The notes under the pieces: generated by a model
The model's input: the letters and a program-made list of their open reading frames with translations, nothing else
Databases searched by the model: none
What the model was told of the DNA's origin: nothing
Made by a program: the position numbers and the translations under genes
Shown: one piece after another, positions 6,699 to 14,515 of the stretch
How the letters are laid out: each line of letters begins with the position of its first letter
Numbering within the stretch: the first letter of the stretch is position 1
Assembly (NCBI GenBank): GCA_028283245.1
Contig: JAPYNU010000078.1
Coordinates: forward strand, 1 to 56,942
Direction of reading: 5' to 3'
DNA: 56,942 nt
Source: Candidatus Aldehydirespirator catecholifindens
GTDB taxonomy: Bacteria; Actinomycetota; Acidimicrobiia; Acidimicrobiales; Aldehydirespiratoraceae

Positions 6699-8284
6699 GT
6701 GGAGGCTCCAGTCATCTGCTGGCCGATTGCGCGCCGGTCGAAAGGATGTGAATGCTCACCAACGACACGTCCGCCTCGCATCACGATGAGCCGACTGCAA
6801 TGCTCAAGCAACTCATCAAGGTCTGAGGAAACCACCATTACCGGGCAGCCAGCAGTTGATCGCTCCGTCAAGCTGTCCCAAACTGCCCGAATCCCGCCGA
6901 TGTCTAATCCTCGGGTTGGTTGAGCGGCTATAAGAGCACCAGCATCGGGAAGCTCACGAGCAAGGATCAGACGCTGAATGTTGCCTCCCGACAAAGACCT
7001 TGCCGGTTGGTCAATATCGCTATAGCTGACGTTGAATTGCTGTAGTCGTTGAGATGCCGCTGCTTTCATACGTCTTGTCGAGATCAGCGGGAACGCAGAC
7101 AGCACGCGGAATTTTTCGGCTTGCCAGCCGACCACGTTCTGCCAAAGCGGAAGGTCTCCTTGCACACCCTCTGCGTTGCGATCAAAAGGAATGACACGCA
7201 ACCCGAAAGCGCGCCGTTGTGCGACAGACCAATCCGACAGATCGCTGCCCAAACACTCGAAACTCCCGCTGCTCAAAGGCCTCAGACCTGCCATGGCTTC
7301 CACCAGCGTCCGCTGACCGTTGCCTTCCACACCCGCAACACCGACAATCTCGCCAGCGCTAATGTTGAGGTCAACATTGCGTAACGGAGCGTCACCATGT
7401 GCGGATTGAGCCGATGCTTCGTGCAGTCGCATCCGCTGAGATGTCGAAACAGTCGCTTGAGTAGAGCTGACAGGAATGTCAGGGCTAACGGGGCTGTCAG
7501 GGTTAGCGGGGCTGTCAGGGCTAACGGGGCTGACAGGCAGCAAAGTTGATGCGTCTGAGCCGATTATGAACTCGCTCAGATCGTTGTCGTCGATTGCGTC
7601 AATAGAGGTCGCTTCAAGCACGATGTGGCCTTGTCGAAGCACGGTCACGGTGTCGGCTACCTGCCGAACCTCCGAGAGTTTGTGCAAAACCACTAGCACC
7701 GTTACCCCTTCGGCGGTGATCGCTCGGAGGCGTTCGAACAGTGCTGACACCCGGTCAGGTGCCAGCACAGATGTGGGCTCGTCAAGCACCAGCAGACCTC
7801 CCCGACCGGGATTAGACCGTGCGATCTCAATTGATTGCAGCAGCTCAACCGACAACTCTCGCACTCGCTGGCTGACCTCAACGGCTACACCCCGCTGTGA
7901 CAGAAACACCGACCAGCGCCGTGTTATGTCACTGCGACGGTATGCCACCTTACGGGTCGGCACCGAAGAACTTAACTCAAGCGCCTCTGCCACTGTGAGG
8001 CTTGGGATGAGGGATGCATGTTGATGCACCATGTCACACCCAGCGGCGCGGGCTGCCTTGTAGTCGCCAGCAGCAACAGTGACACCATTGACCTTGACGT
8101 TACCTGTGTCATGGGGCTGCAGGCCCGCGATGACACGAGCCAAGGTCGTCTTGCCCGCGCCGTTCTGGCCTACTAAGGCATGAACCCCGCCCACTGGAAG
8201 ATCCAGCGAAACTGAGGAAACGGCGGTGACTGAACCGAAACGGACAGTGACATCGCCGCATGTCACTGCGCTCGTATCAGACAC
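6695..8284 (-). CDS. ABC transporter ATP-binding protein with two fused nucleotide-binding domains (NupO/sugar type)
   Basis: A 529-residue double ATPase. Domain 1: Walker A GQNGAGKTT at 39-47, a degenerate signature near 145, Walker B LLVLDEPTS at about 164-172. Domain 2: a degenerate Walker A-like loop GVEGNGQRTL at 318-327, a good signature LSGGNIQR near 438, and ALIAAQPTRGLD in place of a normal Walker B. One competent and one altered site is the usual pattern in sugar/nucleoside importers. A Ser/Pro/Asp-repeat linker (about 250-273) joins the halves. The start is GTG at 8284; the leader contains three 11-bp repeats with mini-ORFs. The TGA overlaps mini-ORF 1 of the permease leader. Confidence 0.9.
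   Translation of the reverse strand: MSDTSAVTCGDVTVRFGSVTAVSSVSLDLPVGGVHALVGQNGAGKTTLARVIAGLQPHDTGNVKVNGVTVAAGDYKAARAAGCDMVHQHASLIPSLTVAEALELSSSVPTRKVAYRRSDITRRWSVFLSQRGVAVEVSQRVRELSVELLQSIEIARSNPGRGGLLVLDEPTSVLAPDRVSALFERLRAITAEGVTVLVVLHKLSEVRQVADTVTVLRQGHIVLEATSIDAIDDNDLSEFIIGSDASTLLPVSPVSPDSPANPDSPVSPDIPVSSTQATVSTSQRMRLHEASAQSAHGDAPLRNVDLNISAGEIVGVAGVEGNGQRTLVEAMAGLRPLSSGSFECLGSDLSDWSVAQRRAFGLRVIPFDRNAEGVQGDLPLWQNVVGWQAEKFRVLSAFPLISTRRMKAAASQRLQQFNVSYSDIDQPARSLSGGNIQRLILARELPDAGALIAAQPTRGLDIGGIRAVWDSLTERSTAGCPVMVVSSDLDELLEHCSRLIVMRGGRVVGEHSHPFDRRAIGQQMTGAST
7474..7535 (-). repeat. 18-bp in-frame repeats encoding the ATPase interdomain linker
   Basis: Three to four copies of an 18-bp unit (plus-strand GGGCTGTCAGGGCTAACG) encode SP(V/A)(S/N)PD hexapeptides between the two ATPase domains. 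A multiple-of-three period leaves the reading frame intact. Confidence 0.8.
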
Positions 8285-8333
8285 TTTGTCTCAGCAGCAT
8301 CTCAGCAACATCTCAGCAACATCTCAGCAGCGT
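8277..8333 (-). repeat. 11-bp repeats with three overlapping mini-ORFs in the ATPase leader
   Basis: The minus strand repeats ATGTTGCTGAG with an 11-bp period, giving ATGs at 8322, 8311 and 8300. The first two read MLLRCC then TGA; the third reads MLLRQSV and stops at 8279-8277, eight bases inside the ATPase gene that starts at GTG 8284. No strong Shine-Dalgarno sequence precedes that GTG, so ribosomes ending on the last mini-ORF could back up to it. Confidence 0.6.
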
Positions 8334-8367
8334 AGGATCAACCCGCCGACGCTGTCGGAAGGTTTGC

Positions 8368-9492
8368 TTAGCGTTCCTCAGCGACTTCTTCAACGACGAG
8401 ATCGCCCGTATTGAGGGCTTCGACCGCGGCATCAATGTTGGCAAGAACCGCACGCGCTCGTTGTGCGCGGTCTCCGCTGGCGTTTTCTAGGAAAGCTTCA
8501 GGCACCGAGAACGAGATCTCACCGGTCTCAGGGCCGACACGGCGTGCCCTGCCCGTCTCGCCTCCGTTGAGTATGTGTTCAATCTCGGTCTGGACCGTCA
8601 GAGACCATTCAATCTCAACGACAATGGCTACCTGAGCAGGACCTAGTTCTGATAGGTCTGAACTGGCCATCACCATTGCGTCGTTTTCGACAGCAGCCTC
8701 GACAACACCCAGATCGCTTGCAGCCGCGCCTGTAAATATGAAATCGATACCGTCGGCATAGAGGCCAGACGCGAGTTCACGGGCACCAGCGGGATCCTCA
8801 AAGCCGTTAGCGAACGTAGCTGTCGTTTCAATGTCGGCGTTTACTGAGCGTGCTCCGTCGCTGAACGCGTTGTAATCGGCCCATGCGAAAGGCAGCGGAG
8901 CCCCACCGATATACGCCAGCTTGTTGGAGTCGGTTAGCGCTGCGGCGTAGATGCCACCGATGTAGGCACCTTTGAAGAACTGGTAGTCCATCACGTTCAC
9001 ATTCGGTTGGTCTACCGGCGAGGCGACCATACCTATGAATTTCGTGTCTGGGTAGTCCGGTGCCACTATGTCAAGCGTGGCACCCAGATCAAAGAACGTG
9101 GTGATGATGATATCCGCGCCACTGTCAGCGAGATTACGGATTTGTGTCTCGAAGGCGGCCGGGTCGGTTGCCTCAACAAACTGCGTCTCATGGCCGTTGG
9201 CAGCAGCCGAAGCTTCTAAACCGGCGATCATGCCATCTACCGGGCCTTGATCGCCAGCTGCTTGATTGGACAACAAGGCCACTCTAAGTGGCGAGGCATC
9301 CTGCTCGGGTGCCGCTGGCTCCTCAGGGTCTTCTGGGGCCTCCTGTTCAGGGGCTTCTGTCTCCTGTTGAGTGGTATTTGGTTGTGTGGTCTCCGGCGGA
9401 GATGTTGCCGGTTCTGTTTCGTCGTCGCCGCAGCCAACGGCAACAAGCGTCAGAACCGCCAAGATCGACACAATCAGTCTTGTGGTCTTCAT
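8368..9492 (-). CDS. BMP-family substrate-binding lipoprotein of an ABC importer
   Basis: A 374-residue BMP/Med/PnrA-type binding protein. The start is the ATG at 9492 (GGGAGTG two bases upstream), giving a lipoprotein signal MKTTRLIVSILAVLTLVAVG with the lipobox cysteine directly after. A Thr/Pro/Glu/Gln-rich spacer (about 25-65) precedes the folded domain, which has the family features LRVALLSNQAAGDQGPVDG, GMVASPVDQPNVN and KGAYIGGIYA. Homologues bind purine nucleosides or related compounds outside the membrane. First gene of the importer operon, 83 bp before the ATPase gene. An in-frame extension to 9573 would destroy the signal peptide and is rejected. Confidence 0.92.
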   Translation of the reverse strand: MKTTRLIVSILAVLTLVAVGCGDDETEPATSPPETTQPNTTQQETEAPEQEAPEDPEEPAAPEQDASPLRVALLSNQAAGDQGPVDGMIAGLEASAAANGHETQFVEATDPAAFETQIRNLADSGADIIITTFFDLGATLDIVAPDYPDTKFIGMVASPVDQPNVNVMDYQFFKGAYIGGIYAAALTDSNKLAYIGGAPLPFAWADYNAFSDGARSVNADIETTATFANGFEDPAGARELASGLYADGIDFIFTGAAASDLGVVEAAVENDAMVMASSDLSELGPAQVAIVVEIEWSLTVQTEIEHILNGGETGRARRVGPETGEISFSVPEAFLENASGDRAQRARAVLANIDAAVEALNTGDLVVEEVAEER

Positions 9493-9597
9493 GGCACTCC
9501 CATCGTTGATCAAGGTGCCCATATAAGCGCCTTGTGCAATCGATACCATAACAACAGACCAGCCTCTAGTCAAGCGAACCGTGCAAGCACGGGGTCT

Positions 9598-9625
9598 TAG
9601 CTAGCATGACAGCACGGCGCGTCAA
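9598..9625 (-). promoter_or_regulatory. Promoter of the BMP importer operon
   Basis: On the minus strand TTGACG (9625-9620) is followed, 16 bp on, by TAGCTA (9603-9598). Transcription would start near 9590, about 100 nt upstream of the lipoprotein ATG, after the end of the enolase-superfamily gene. Confidence 0.4.
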
Positions 9626-9652
9626 CTCTGGCAAAAGGCTTTCATGCTGGGT

Positions 9653-10726
9653 TCACACTAAATCGACTTCGACTCCTAGGCCGGGAGTGGTTGGCACGCG
9701 GTATGCGCCGTTCGCGGCTACCAACGGTTCGGAAGCGACATCGGATTTGACACCCTGATTGCCGGGGCTGCAGCCGAAGTTCACGGCGCGCATAGCGGCT
9801 GCACAATGCACGTTGGCGGCGGCTGCCACACTCGACTCGGCGACTTTGCCAGCCAGGTTTATTTGCAGCCCCAGCGATTCGCACAAAGCCGCGCCTCGCA
9901 TTACTCCGGTTATGCCGCCGAGTTTCACCAGTTTGAGGCTCACCCCGGCCACGCCAGTGCGTCCGAAGACGAGGATGTCGTTGAGAGAATGGACGCTCTG
10001 ATCAGCACAGATTGGCACGGGTGATGCCTGAGCGACTCGCACCATGGCTGCGTGGTCGCCCTGCGCTATGGGCTGTTCAATGAAAGCAATGTCGAGCCCG
10101 TCAAGTGCTCGCAGGAAACTCAATGCCTGAGGCTCGCTCCAGCCTTGGTTGGCGTCGCCGCACAGCACGCAGTCAGCGGGCAGCGCCTCACGGACACGCC
10201 GCATCGTTTCAATTTCGGCCTCGGTCGATCCGATACCAAGCTTCATCTTGAACCAGCGGAACCCTGCCTCGCGTTTGGATAGAGCTGAGGCGACATCAGC
10301 GTCTGGATCCCCGCTGCCGATCAATGTCAGCGCAGGAACCGACGCGCGCACCTGCCCGCCGAGCAGTTCCGCCACGGGTATGCCGAAGTGCTTGCCAGCG
10401 ATGTCGTGCAGGGCCATGTCAATGGCACCTTTGGCGGTGTCGTTGGCGTGCATCATTTTGGCCATCGCCCACCACAGCGCGTTGCGGCGCAAGGGATCCT
10501 CACCGATCAGGCCTCGAGCCAGATAGTCAACGGCTGCTGCAATGGCGGGCTGTGTGTCGCCGGTGAGGTCAGCGGCCTCAACACCTTCGCCCCAGCCGAC
10601 AAGGCCGTTGTCGGTTGTGACTTTGGCCAGCACATTGCACGAGCGTTCAATAGTGATGTGCGACATCACCACCGGCTTGGCCAGCTCAACAGTGATCGGC
10701 ACAGCCTCAATGCTCACGATCCGCAT
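9653..10726 (-). CDS. Enolase-superfamily enzyme, muconate cycloisomerase/dipeptide epimerase subgroup
   Basis: A 357-residue TIM-barrel enzyme. Residues 1-125 are the capping domain. The MLE-subgroup catalytic pieces are present: KxK (FKMKLG, Lys160 and Lys162), metal ligands Asp191 (GDANQGW), Glu217 (IEQP) and Asp242 (ADQS), and a lysine at 265-268 (LKLVK). These support abstraction of a proton alpha to a carboxylate, i.e. a cycloisomerase, racemase/epimerase or o-succinylbenzoate-synthase-type reaction; the substrate cannot be read. The ATG at 10726 has an excellent ribosome-binding site (AAAGGAG). It is divergent from the FAH-type gene. Cytoplasmic. Confidence 0.88.
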   Translation of the reverse strand: MRIVSIEAVPITVELAKPVVMSHITIERSCNVLAKVTTDNGLVGWGEGVEAADLTGDTQPAIAAAVDYLARGLIGEDPLRRNALWWAMAKMMHANDTAKGAIDMALHDIAGKHFGIPVAELLGGQVRASVPALTLIGSGDPDADVASALSKREAGFRWFKMKLGIGSTEAEIETMRRVREALPADCVLCGDANQGWSEPQALSFLRALDGLDIAFIEQPIAQGDHAAMVRVAQASPVPICADQSVHSLNDILVFGRTGVAGVSLKLVKLGGITGVMRGAALCESLGLQINLAGKVAESSVAAAANVHCAAAMRAVNFGCSPGNQGVKSDVASEPLVAANGAYRVPTTPGLGVEVDLV

Positions 10727-10877
10727 GACGATCTCCTTTCGGGGTTGATTCGAAGCACTCCGGCTCTTGCTTCTGCCTCGACTTCTGCTTTGAGTTCTGT
10801 TTCGGGCTCTTGTTTGAGCTTCTGCTCGGGCCTTTAGTAAGGGCCTCCAGTAAGCAGGTTATAACCACGATCATGCA
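10727..10877 (-). other. Long purine-rich leader upstream of the enolase-superfamily gene
   Basis: About 130 bp of degenerate 12-20-bp repeats (plus-strand words such as CTTCTGC, CTCTTG, GAGTTCTG). No gene seen. It separates the enolase-type start from the shared divergent promoter at 10878-10890. Confidence 0.4.
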
Positions 10878-10894
10878 ACATATATGATTGCTTT
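10878..10894 (+). promoter_or_regulatory. ATATATGAT promoter/operator element, leaderless, site A
   Basis: ACATATATGAT occupies 10878-10888; TATGAT (10883-10888) is followed by six bases and a GTG at 10895. The same ATATATGAT word with the same 6-nt spacing is found at 15.63 and 17.87 kb. An ATCAT at 10870-10874 could pair with ATGAT as a dyad. No good -35 is visible, which suits an activator- or repressor-controlled promoter. Confidence 0.55.
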
Positions 10895-11044
10895 GTGTTG
10901 GTGACAAAGTTTGCGGCTAGTCAATCCCGCAGCAGCAATACATGCAGCAGCCACACATGCAGCAGTCAGAAATGTGACAGTCGTACATGCAACAGTCACA
11001 CATGCAGCAGTCACGCATCACGCATGAGGGGAACCGATCTGTGA
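10895..11044 (+). CDS. Leaderless Cys-rich pentapeptide-repeat leader ORF (49 residues)
   Basis: GTG at 10895 lies six bases after a TATGAT box. The ORF reads VLVTKFAASQSRSSN and then five units of xTCSS type (TCSSH, TCSSQ, KCDSR, TCNSH, TCSSH) encoded by 15-bp tandem repeats (about 10937-11011), ending MRGTDL. Its TGA (11042-11044) overlaps the GTG start of the FAH-type gene (GTGA). The arrangement resembles the leaderless polycysteine leader ORFs known in mycobacteria, which control a downstream gene by ribosome stalling; that role here is inference. Translation and even start usage are unproven, but promoter spacing, repeat frame and overlap all agree. Confidence 0.55.
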   Translation: MLVTKFAASQSRSSNTCSSHTCSSQKCDSRTCNSHTCSSHASRMRGTDL

Positions 11045-11913
11045 AGCTTGTGACGTTTGATGACGGCAACGGTTCGCGCCTAGGAGTGCTCGGCAGCGAT
11101 GCCGGGGTCGTTGATGTTTCTGCTACAGGGGTAGCCAAGACGCTGCTGGAGGTAATCGAAGCCGGTGCTAGCGGCCTTGTGGCGCTGCAAGAAGCGGCCG
11201 TTGCTGCGCCGGTGTTGGCTCCTGACCGTGTGCGATTGCTGGCACCGCTTCGCCCTCGCAACAACATCATGGCGGTGGGTCGCAACTACCAAGCGCACGC
11301 CAAAGAGTTTTCTGCCAGTGGCTTCGATGCCTCCGAGAAGAAAGTGATCCCAGATCATCCGATCATCTTCACCAAGGCACTGTCGTCAATCATCGGCCCC
11401 GACGAAGCGATCAACACTGCAATGGATCCCAGCAGCACCGCCGACTACGAAGGCGAACTAGGCGTGGTGATCGGCGCTGGCGGCCACCGCATCGACGCTG
11501 ACACAGCTATGAACCACGTCTTCGGCTACACGGTCGTGAACGACGTGACCGCGAGGGCCTTGCAAGCCCGCCATGTGCAGTTCTTCATTGGCAAGAGTCC
11601 GGCCACCTTCTGCCCTATGGGTCCGTGCATCGTTACCGCAGATGAGATTGATGACATCGGCTCGGCACGCCTGCGCACCACCGTCAACGGTGAACTTCGA
11701 CAGGATGCCGCTATCGGCGACTTGATCTTCGATATACCCACGCTGGTTGAGTCCATTTCCGCAGCCGTGCTGCTTGAGCCCGGTGATGTGATCGCCACGG
11801 GCACTCCAGCGGGGGTGGGGATCGGTTTTGACCCGCCGGTCTATCTGCAGCCTGGTGATGTGGTGGAAGTATCTATCGACGGCATCGGCACCCTGCGTAA
11901 CCCAGTGATATAA
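11041..11913 (+). CDS. Fumarylacetoacetate hydrolase (FAH) family protein
   Basis: A 290-residue protein with the FAH fold: N-terminal beta domain (VKLVTFDDGNGSRLGVL), then the catalytic domain starting at VGRNYQAHAKEF. Metal ligands are in the DYEGELGVVIG stretch and VNDVTAR. The C-terminal GDVIATGTPAGVG is characteristic. Family members hydrolyse or decarboxylate beta-diketo acids in aromatic and sugar-acid breakdown (fumarylpyruvate, acylpyruvate, 2-oxo-hept-3-ene-1,7-dioate). Substrate not determinable. The start is GTG 11041: an AGGGGA Shine-Dalgarno lies about 10 bases before it and it overlaps the Cys-rich ORF stop. An ATG at 10987 in frame would only translate repeat DNA. Confidence 0.9.
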   Translation: MKLVTFDDGNGSRLGVLGSDAGVVDVSATGVAKTLLEVIEAGASGLVALQEAAVAAPVLAPDRVRLLAPLRPRNNIMAVGRNYQAHAKEFSASGFDASEKKVIPDHPIIFTKALSSIIGPDEAINTAMDPSSTADYEGELGVVIGAGGHRIDADTAMNHVFGYTVVNDVTARALQARHVQFFIGKSPATFCPMGPCIVTADEIDDIGSARLRTTVNGELRQDAAIGDLIFDIPTLVESISAAVLLEPGDVIATGTPAGVGIGFDPPVYLQPGDVVEVSIDGIGTLRNPVI

Positions 11914-12007
11914 GCAACCCTGTGATATGAGACTGACACAAGATCGTCAAACAGTCGAATAGATGTCAGTGTGAATGTCAGTGGGGTTTGTCTTGGTGCT
12001 TGGCTAG
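11900..12007. other. Convergent intergenic region with a duplicated stop region
   Basis: Between the convergent FAH-type and Gfo/Idh genes. The last codons and stop of the FAH-type gene (AACCCAGTGATATAAGC) are followed at once by a near-copy (AACCCTGTGATATGAG). Further on CTGACA and TGTCAG form a possible weak stem. No gene. Confidence 0.4.
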
Positions 12008-13087
12008 CTAACCCTTGATGGAGGCGGTCAGGGATAAGGCTTGCTGATCGCTACTGAGTGGCAGTTCCACCACTTCGTTGAGGTCGGCGGACAAGTCGGC
12101 AGCCATATAAACCTCCATAACTAGGCGGGCATCGCGAGCATCAACCATCACCTCAGTGTCATGGGCTACAGCCTCTAGAAAATGGGTGGTCTCACGCTCC
12201 ATCGGGCCAGCGTAAGTTGACTCCACGTATTCACCGGGCATTGTTGACAGCGGGAACTGCATCCCAGATTCTGACGTGTTGTGGAGGATCTCTTTGTGGG
12301 TGTCATCAATCATCACCGTGCCTTCGGTGCCGACCAACTCAATCCAGGTGGTGGAGGCGTTCGGATAGCCGGAGGCGGGTAGCGCCATACCCGCGTTGGC
12401 GGTCACAACTGCACCGTCGTCCATGGTGACGATCATCACCTGCGAGTCGGGCAGCCCTAGGCTCTGGTGACGCACACCCCAGGCCATCTGCGAATAAACA
12501 CGCACCGGGCGACGGGGCTTCAGACACCAGAACGCGAAGTCAATATCGTGGGTGGCTTCCATCGCAGCTGGAGACAGCTTGATGCGGTTGCCGATCTTGG
12601 CACCGAGACGGCGACCCACATGACGGGTTATCAGCACATGGCGCAGATCACCGACGCTGCCGTCACGCACGCTTCGCCTAGCGAACGACTGCTTGGGATT
12701 GAACCGCTGCGAATACCCGATGGTGAACTTCAGTCCACCCTTGTTGGCAAGGTCGATGAGTTCGTCGGCCTCTTCCAACGCCAGCGCGATTGGCTTCTCT
12801 AGTAGGACATGCAGTCCCGCCTCCAAAGCGGCTTTAGCCATCGGATAGTGAGTGGTTTCGGGAGTGGCCGAGATCATCACTGCGTCAAGATCTTCGATCT
12901 CCAGCAGTGTCTCCCAGGCTTCGGTGCTGGTGGCAGGCTTGACCATCTGCTCGATTTCGACTCTCCGCAACGGGTTAGTCTCGGCAATGTGGAGATGTTC
13001 GACTAATGCGTGACGGGCGCAGGCCATCGCCCTGATGCCACCACACCAACCTGTGCCGATTACTCCCACGTTGAGTTGCTTCACCAT
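12008..13087 (-). CDS. Gfo/Idh/MocA-family NAD(P)-dependent oxidoreductase (first)
   Basis: A 359-residue dehydrogenase. A Rossmann domain starts at residue 6 (VGVIGTGWCGG, GxGxxG) and includes LLEKPIAL near residue 95-102, whose Lys is the conserved catalytic lysine. The C-terminal alpha/beta domain has the family GYSQRFNPK stretch and a THDIDFAFW segment with the conserved D-x-x-x-(H/F) helix. Typical substrates are polyols and sugar derivatives. AAAGGA lies seven bases before the ATG at 13087. It follows the second Gfo/Idh gene on the same strand with 136 bp between, so the two paralogues probably form one unit. Confidence 0.9.
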   Translation of the reverse strand: MVKQLNVGVIGTGWCGGIRAMACARHALVEHLHIAETNPLRRVEIEQMVKPATSTEAWETLLEIEDLDAVMISATPETTHYPMAKAALEAGLHVLLEKPIALALEEADELIDLANKGGLKFTIGYSQRFNPKQSFARRSVRDGSVGDLRHVLITRHVGRRLGAKIGNRIKLSPAAMEATHDIDFAFWCLKPRRPVRVYSQMAWGVRHQSLGLPDSQVMIVTMDDGAVVTANAGMALPASGYPNASTTWIELVGTEGTVMIDDTHKEILHNTSESGMQFPLSTMPGEYVESTYAGPMERETTHFLEAVAHDTEVMVDARDARLVMEVYMAADLSADLNEVVELPLSSDQQALSLTASIKG

Positions 13088-13223
13088 GCAGTTGTCCTTT
13101 CTTGCTTTATTGAATGTTCCTTGAGCTATCTAAAGTCGCCCTCAAGTCGGTTTGTTGGCTACCTCAAGCCCGCTGTCGGCTGCGTTCGCCACTCCGGTCA
13201 CGATCCACTCCGGCCATGTGCAA

Positions 13224-14354
13224 TCAATTGCTGCGTTGCAGGCCTGCCTGCAGTTCTTCGGGATCGGCGGGCAGGCTCACGGGTTGCCCTAGGCGCGCTG
13301 AGTAGTCCATCGCCATCGTCAACAGCAGGTTGCGGTGTCCCTCAGCCGCGGTGGCGTGAGGGGTTGACACCCCGTTGCTGAGCCGGTTGAACCAAGTGGC
13401 GGTCTCTTCACGCATTGGCCCCCACAGCAAACCATCGGACAGATCACCTGGCGGGTAGCTGCCGACGAAATCCACATAGCGCTCGGCGGGTGCCTCGAAG
13501 CCTCGGCTGCGGTAGCCAGCGGGCTGAGGGATCTCCGAAGCGACGATCACGTCACGATGGGTGTCCTCAATGTCGATCGCGCCTTTGGTGCCCACAATGC
13601 CGATCTCCAACCCGTAGACCGCTCCAGGCCACACCACCGGCAGCGCCCAAGAAATGTTCATCGAAAAAATGCTGCCGTCGTCCATGGTGAACAGCCCGAA
13701 AGTGGCATCGAGCGTGCCCCAAGAGCCCAACACCTTGTCGACCGAGCGGGCGTAGACCTCCACCGGCGTTTTGGGTTCCATCAGCCATATGCACATATCC
13801 AGGCTGTGGGTGCCCGACACCACCATCGGGGTGAGGTTGGTGCGGTCATCAGCTTTAGAGAGGGTGGCCTCCACCACCATGCGGTTCATCAGAGCCCTAG
13901 TGACCACGCTGGTGACATCGCCGATCTGACCGTCGCGCAGACGCTGCTTGACGGTGAGGAAACGCCGACGGAAACGCTGCGTGTAGCCAATCACAGCGTC
14001 AATACCACCGCTCTCAATAGCGGCAAGTACCTGAGCTGATTCGACTGGGTCGGTGGCTAGGGGCTTCTCAATGAAAATCGGGTAACCGTGGGCCACCGAT
14101 GCCATGATCGGGTCAACATGTTCGCGCTCGTCGGTGGCAACGATCACTGCGGATACCTCTGGCCGGGCCAGCAGAGACGCTGCATCGCTGGTTACGAAAT
14201 CTGCCTGCGTGTCGACTGCTAGCTGCTTAGCGGTCGGCTCGTGAACATCGCACAGGCCTAACCAGTCGACACCTGAATACTCCCGGGCAAGCACAGCCCG
14301 GATGCGTCCGATGGTGCCGCAGCCGATTACTGCCAGCCCGATCCCGTTTGCCAT
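13224..14354 (-). CDS. Gfo/Idh/MocA-family NAD(P)-dependent oxidoreductase (second)
   Basis: A 376-residue paralogue of the neighbouring enzyme: LAVIGCGTIG (GxGxxG) at the N-terminus, FIEKPLA with the catalytic Lys, GYTQRFRRRF, and SGTHSLDMCIWLME. The ATG at 14354 has AAGGAG five to six bases upstream. Two related oxidoreductases in tandem suggest successive oxidations or a heteromeric enzyme in the breakdown of a hydroxylated compound. Confidence 0.9.
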   Translation of the reverse strand: MANGIGLAVIGCGTIGRIRAVLAREYSGVDWLGLCDVHEPTAKQLAVDTQADFVTSDAASLLARPEVSAVIVATDEREHVDPIMASVAHGYPIFIEKPLATDPVESAQVLAAIESGGIDAVIGYTQRFRRRFLTVKQRLRDGQIGDVTSVVTRALMNRMVVEATLSKADDRTNLTPMVVSGTHSLDMCIWLMEPKTPVEVYARSVDKVLGSWGTLDATFGLFTMDDGSIFSMNISWALPVVWPGAVYGLEIGIVGTKGAIDIEDTHRDVIVASEIPQPAGYRSRGFEAPAERYVDFVGSYPPGDLSDGLLWGPMREETATWFNRLSNGVSTPHATAAEGHRNLLLTMAMDYSARLGQPVSLPADPEELQAGLQRSN

Positions 14355-14515
14355 GTCCGCTCCTTGATCCGTGATGTGTGTTGTTCGATCCGTGATGTGT
14401 GTTGCGATGCGTGCGATGTGTTGTGCGATCCGTGGTTAGTTGCTGAGTTGCGAGGGTTCTTGTGTGTGTGTGTGAGAGGGGGGGAGGAGGGTGGAGGCTC
14501 AGCCGTAGACAGATT
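14355..14515. repeat. Intergenic tandem repeats and a (TG)7-G7 simple-sequence tract
   Basis: 14365-14435 holds degenerate copies of GATCCGTGATGTGTGTTG-type sequence. 14461-14474 is (TG)7, followed at 14478-14484 by seven G. No gene seen. Lies between the end of the amidohydrolase gene and the Gfo/Idh gene, both on the minus strand. Confidence 0.6.

Larger units (their letters stand above)
6536..6702 (-). repeat. Tandem-duplicated gene-start region (38-bp unit plus degenerate copies)
   Basis: Two 38-bp copies start at 6612 and 6574 (minus strand), differing by one base over their first 30. Upstream, older 9-15-bp units of GAAATAGCC/GAACTAGCC type fill 6613-6690. The 38-bp period is not a multiple of three, so each copy of the start is read in a different frame and closes at the next TGA. 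Confidence 0.85.

Noticed and set aside
7476..8024. Plus-strand frame beginning with SGLTGL-type repeats
   Set aside because: Antisense of the ATPase Ser/Pro linker repeats and domain 1.
9492..9573. Longer N-terminus of the BMP lipoprotein
   Set aside because: Would place 27 residues before a canonical lipoprotein signal; ATG 9492 has a good Shine-Dalgarno.
10917..11285. Minus-strand Cys-rich frame with repeated DCCMC motifs
   Set aside because: Mirror of the 15-bp repeats and of the FAH-type gene on the plus strand; no start signal, and it runs through conserved FAH codons.
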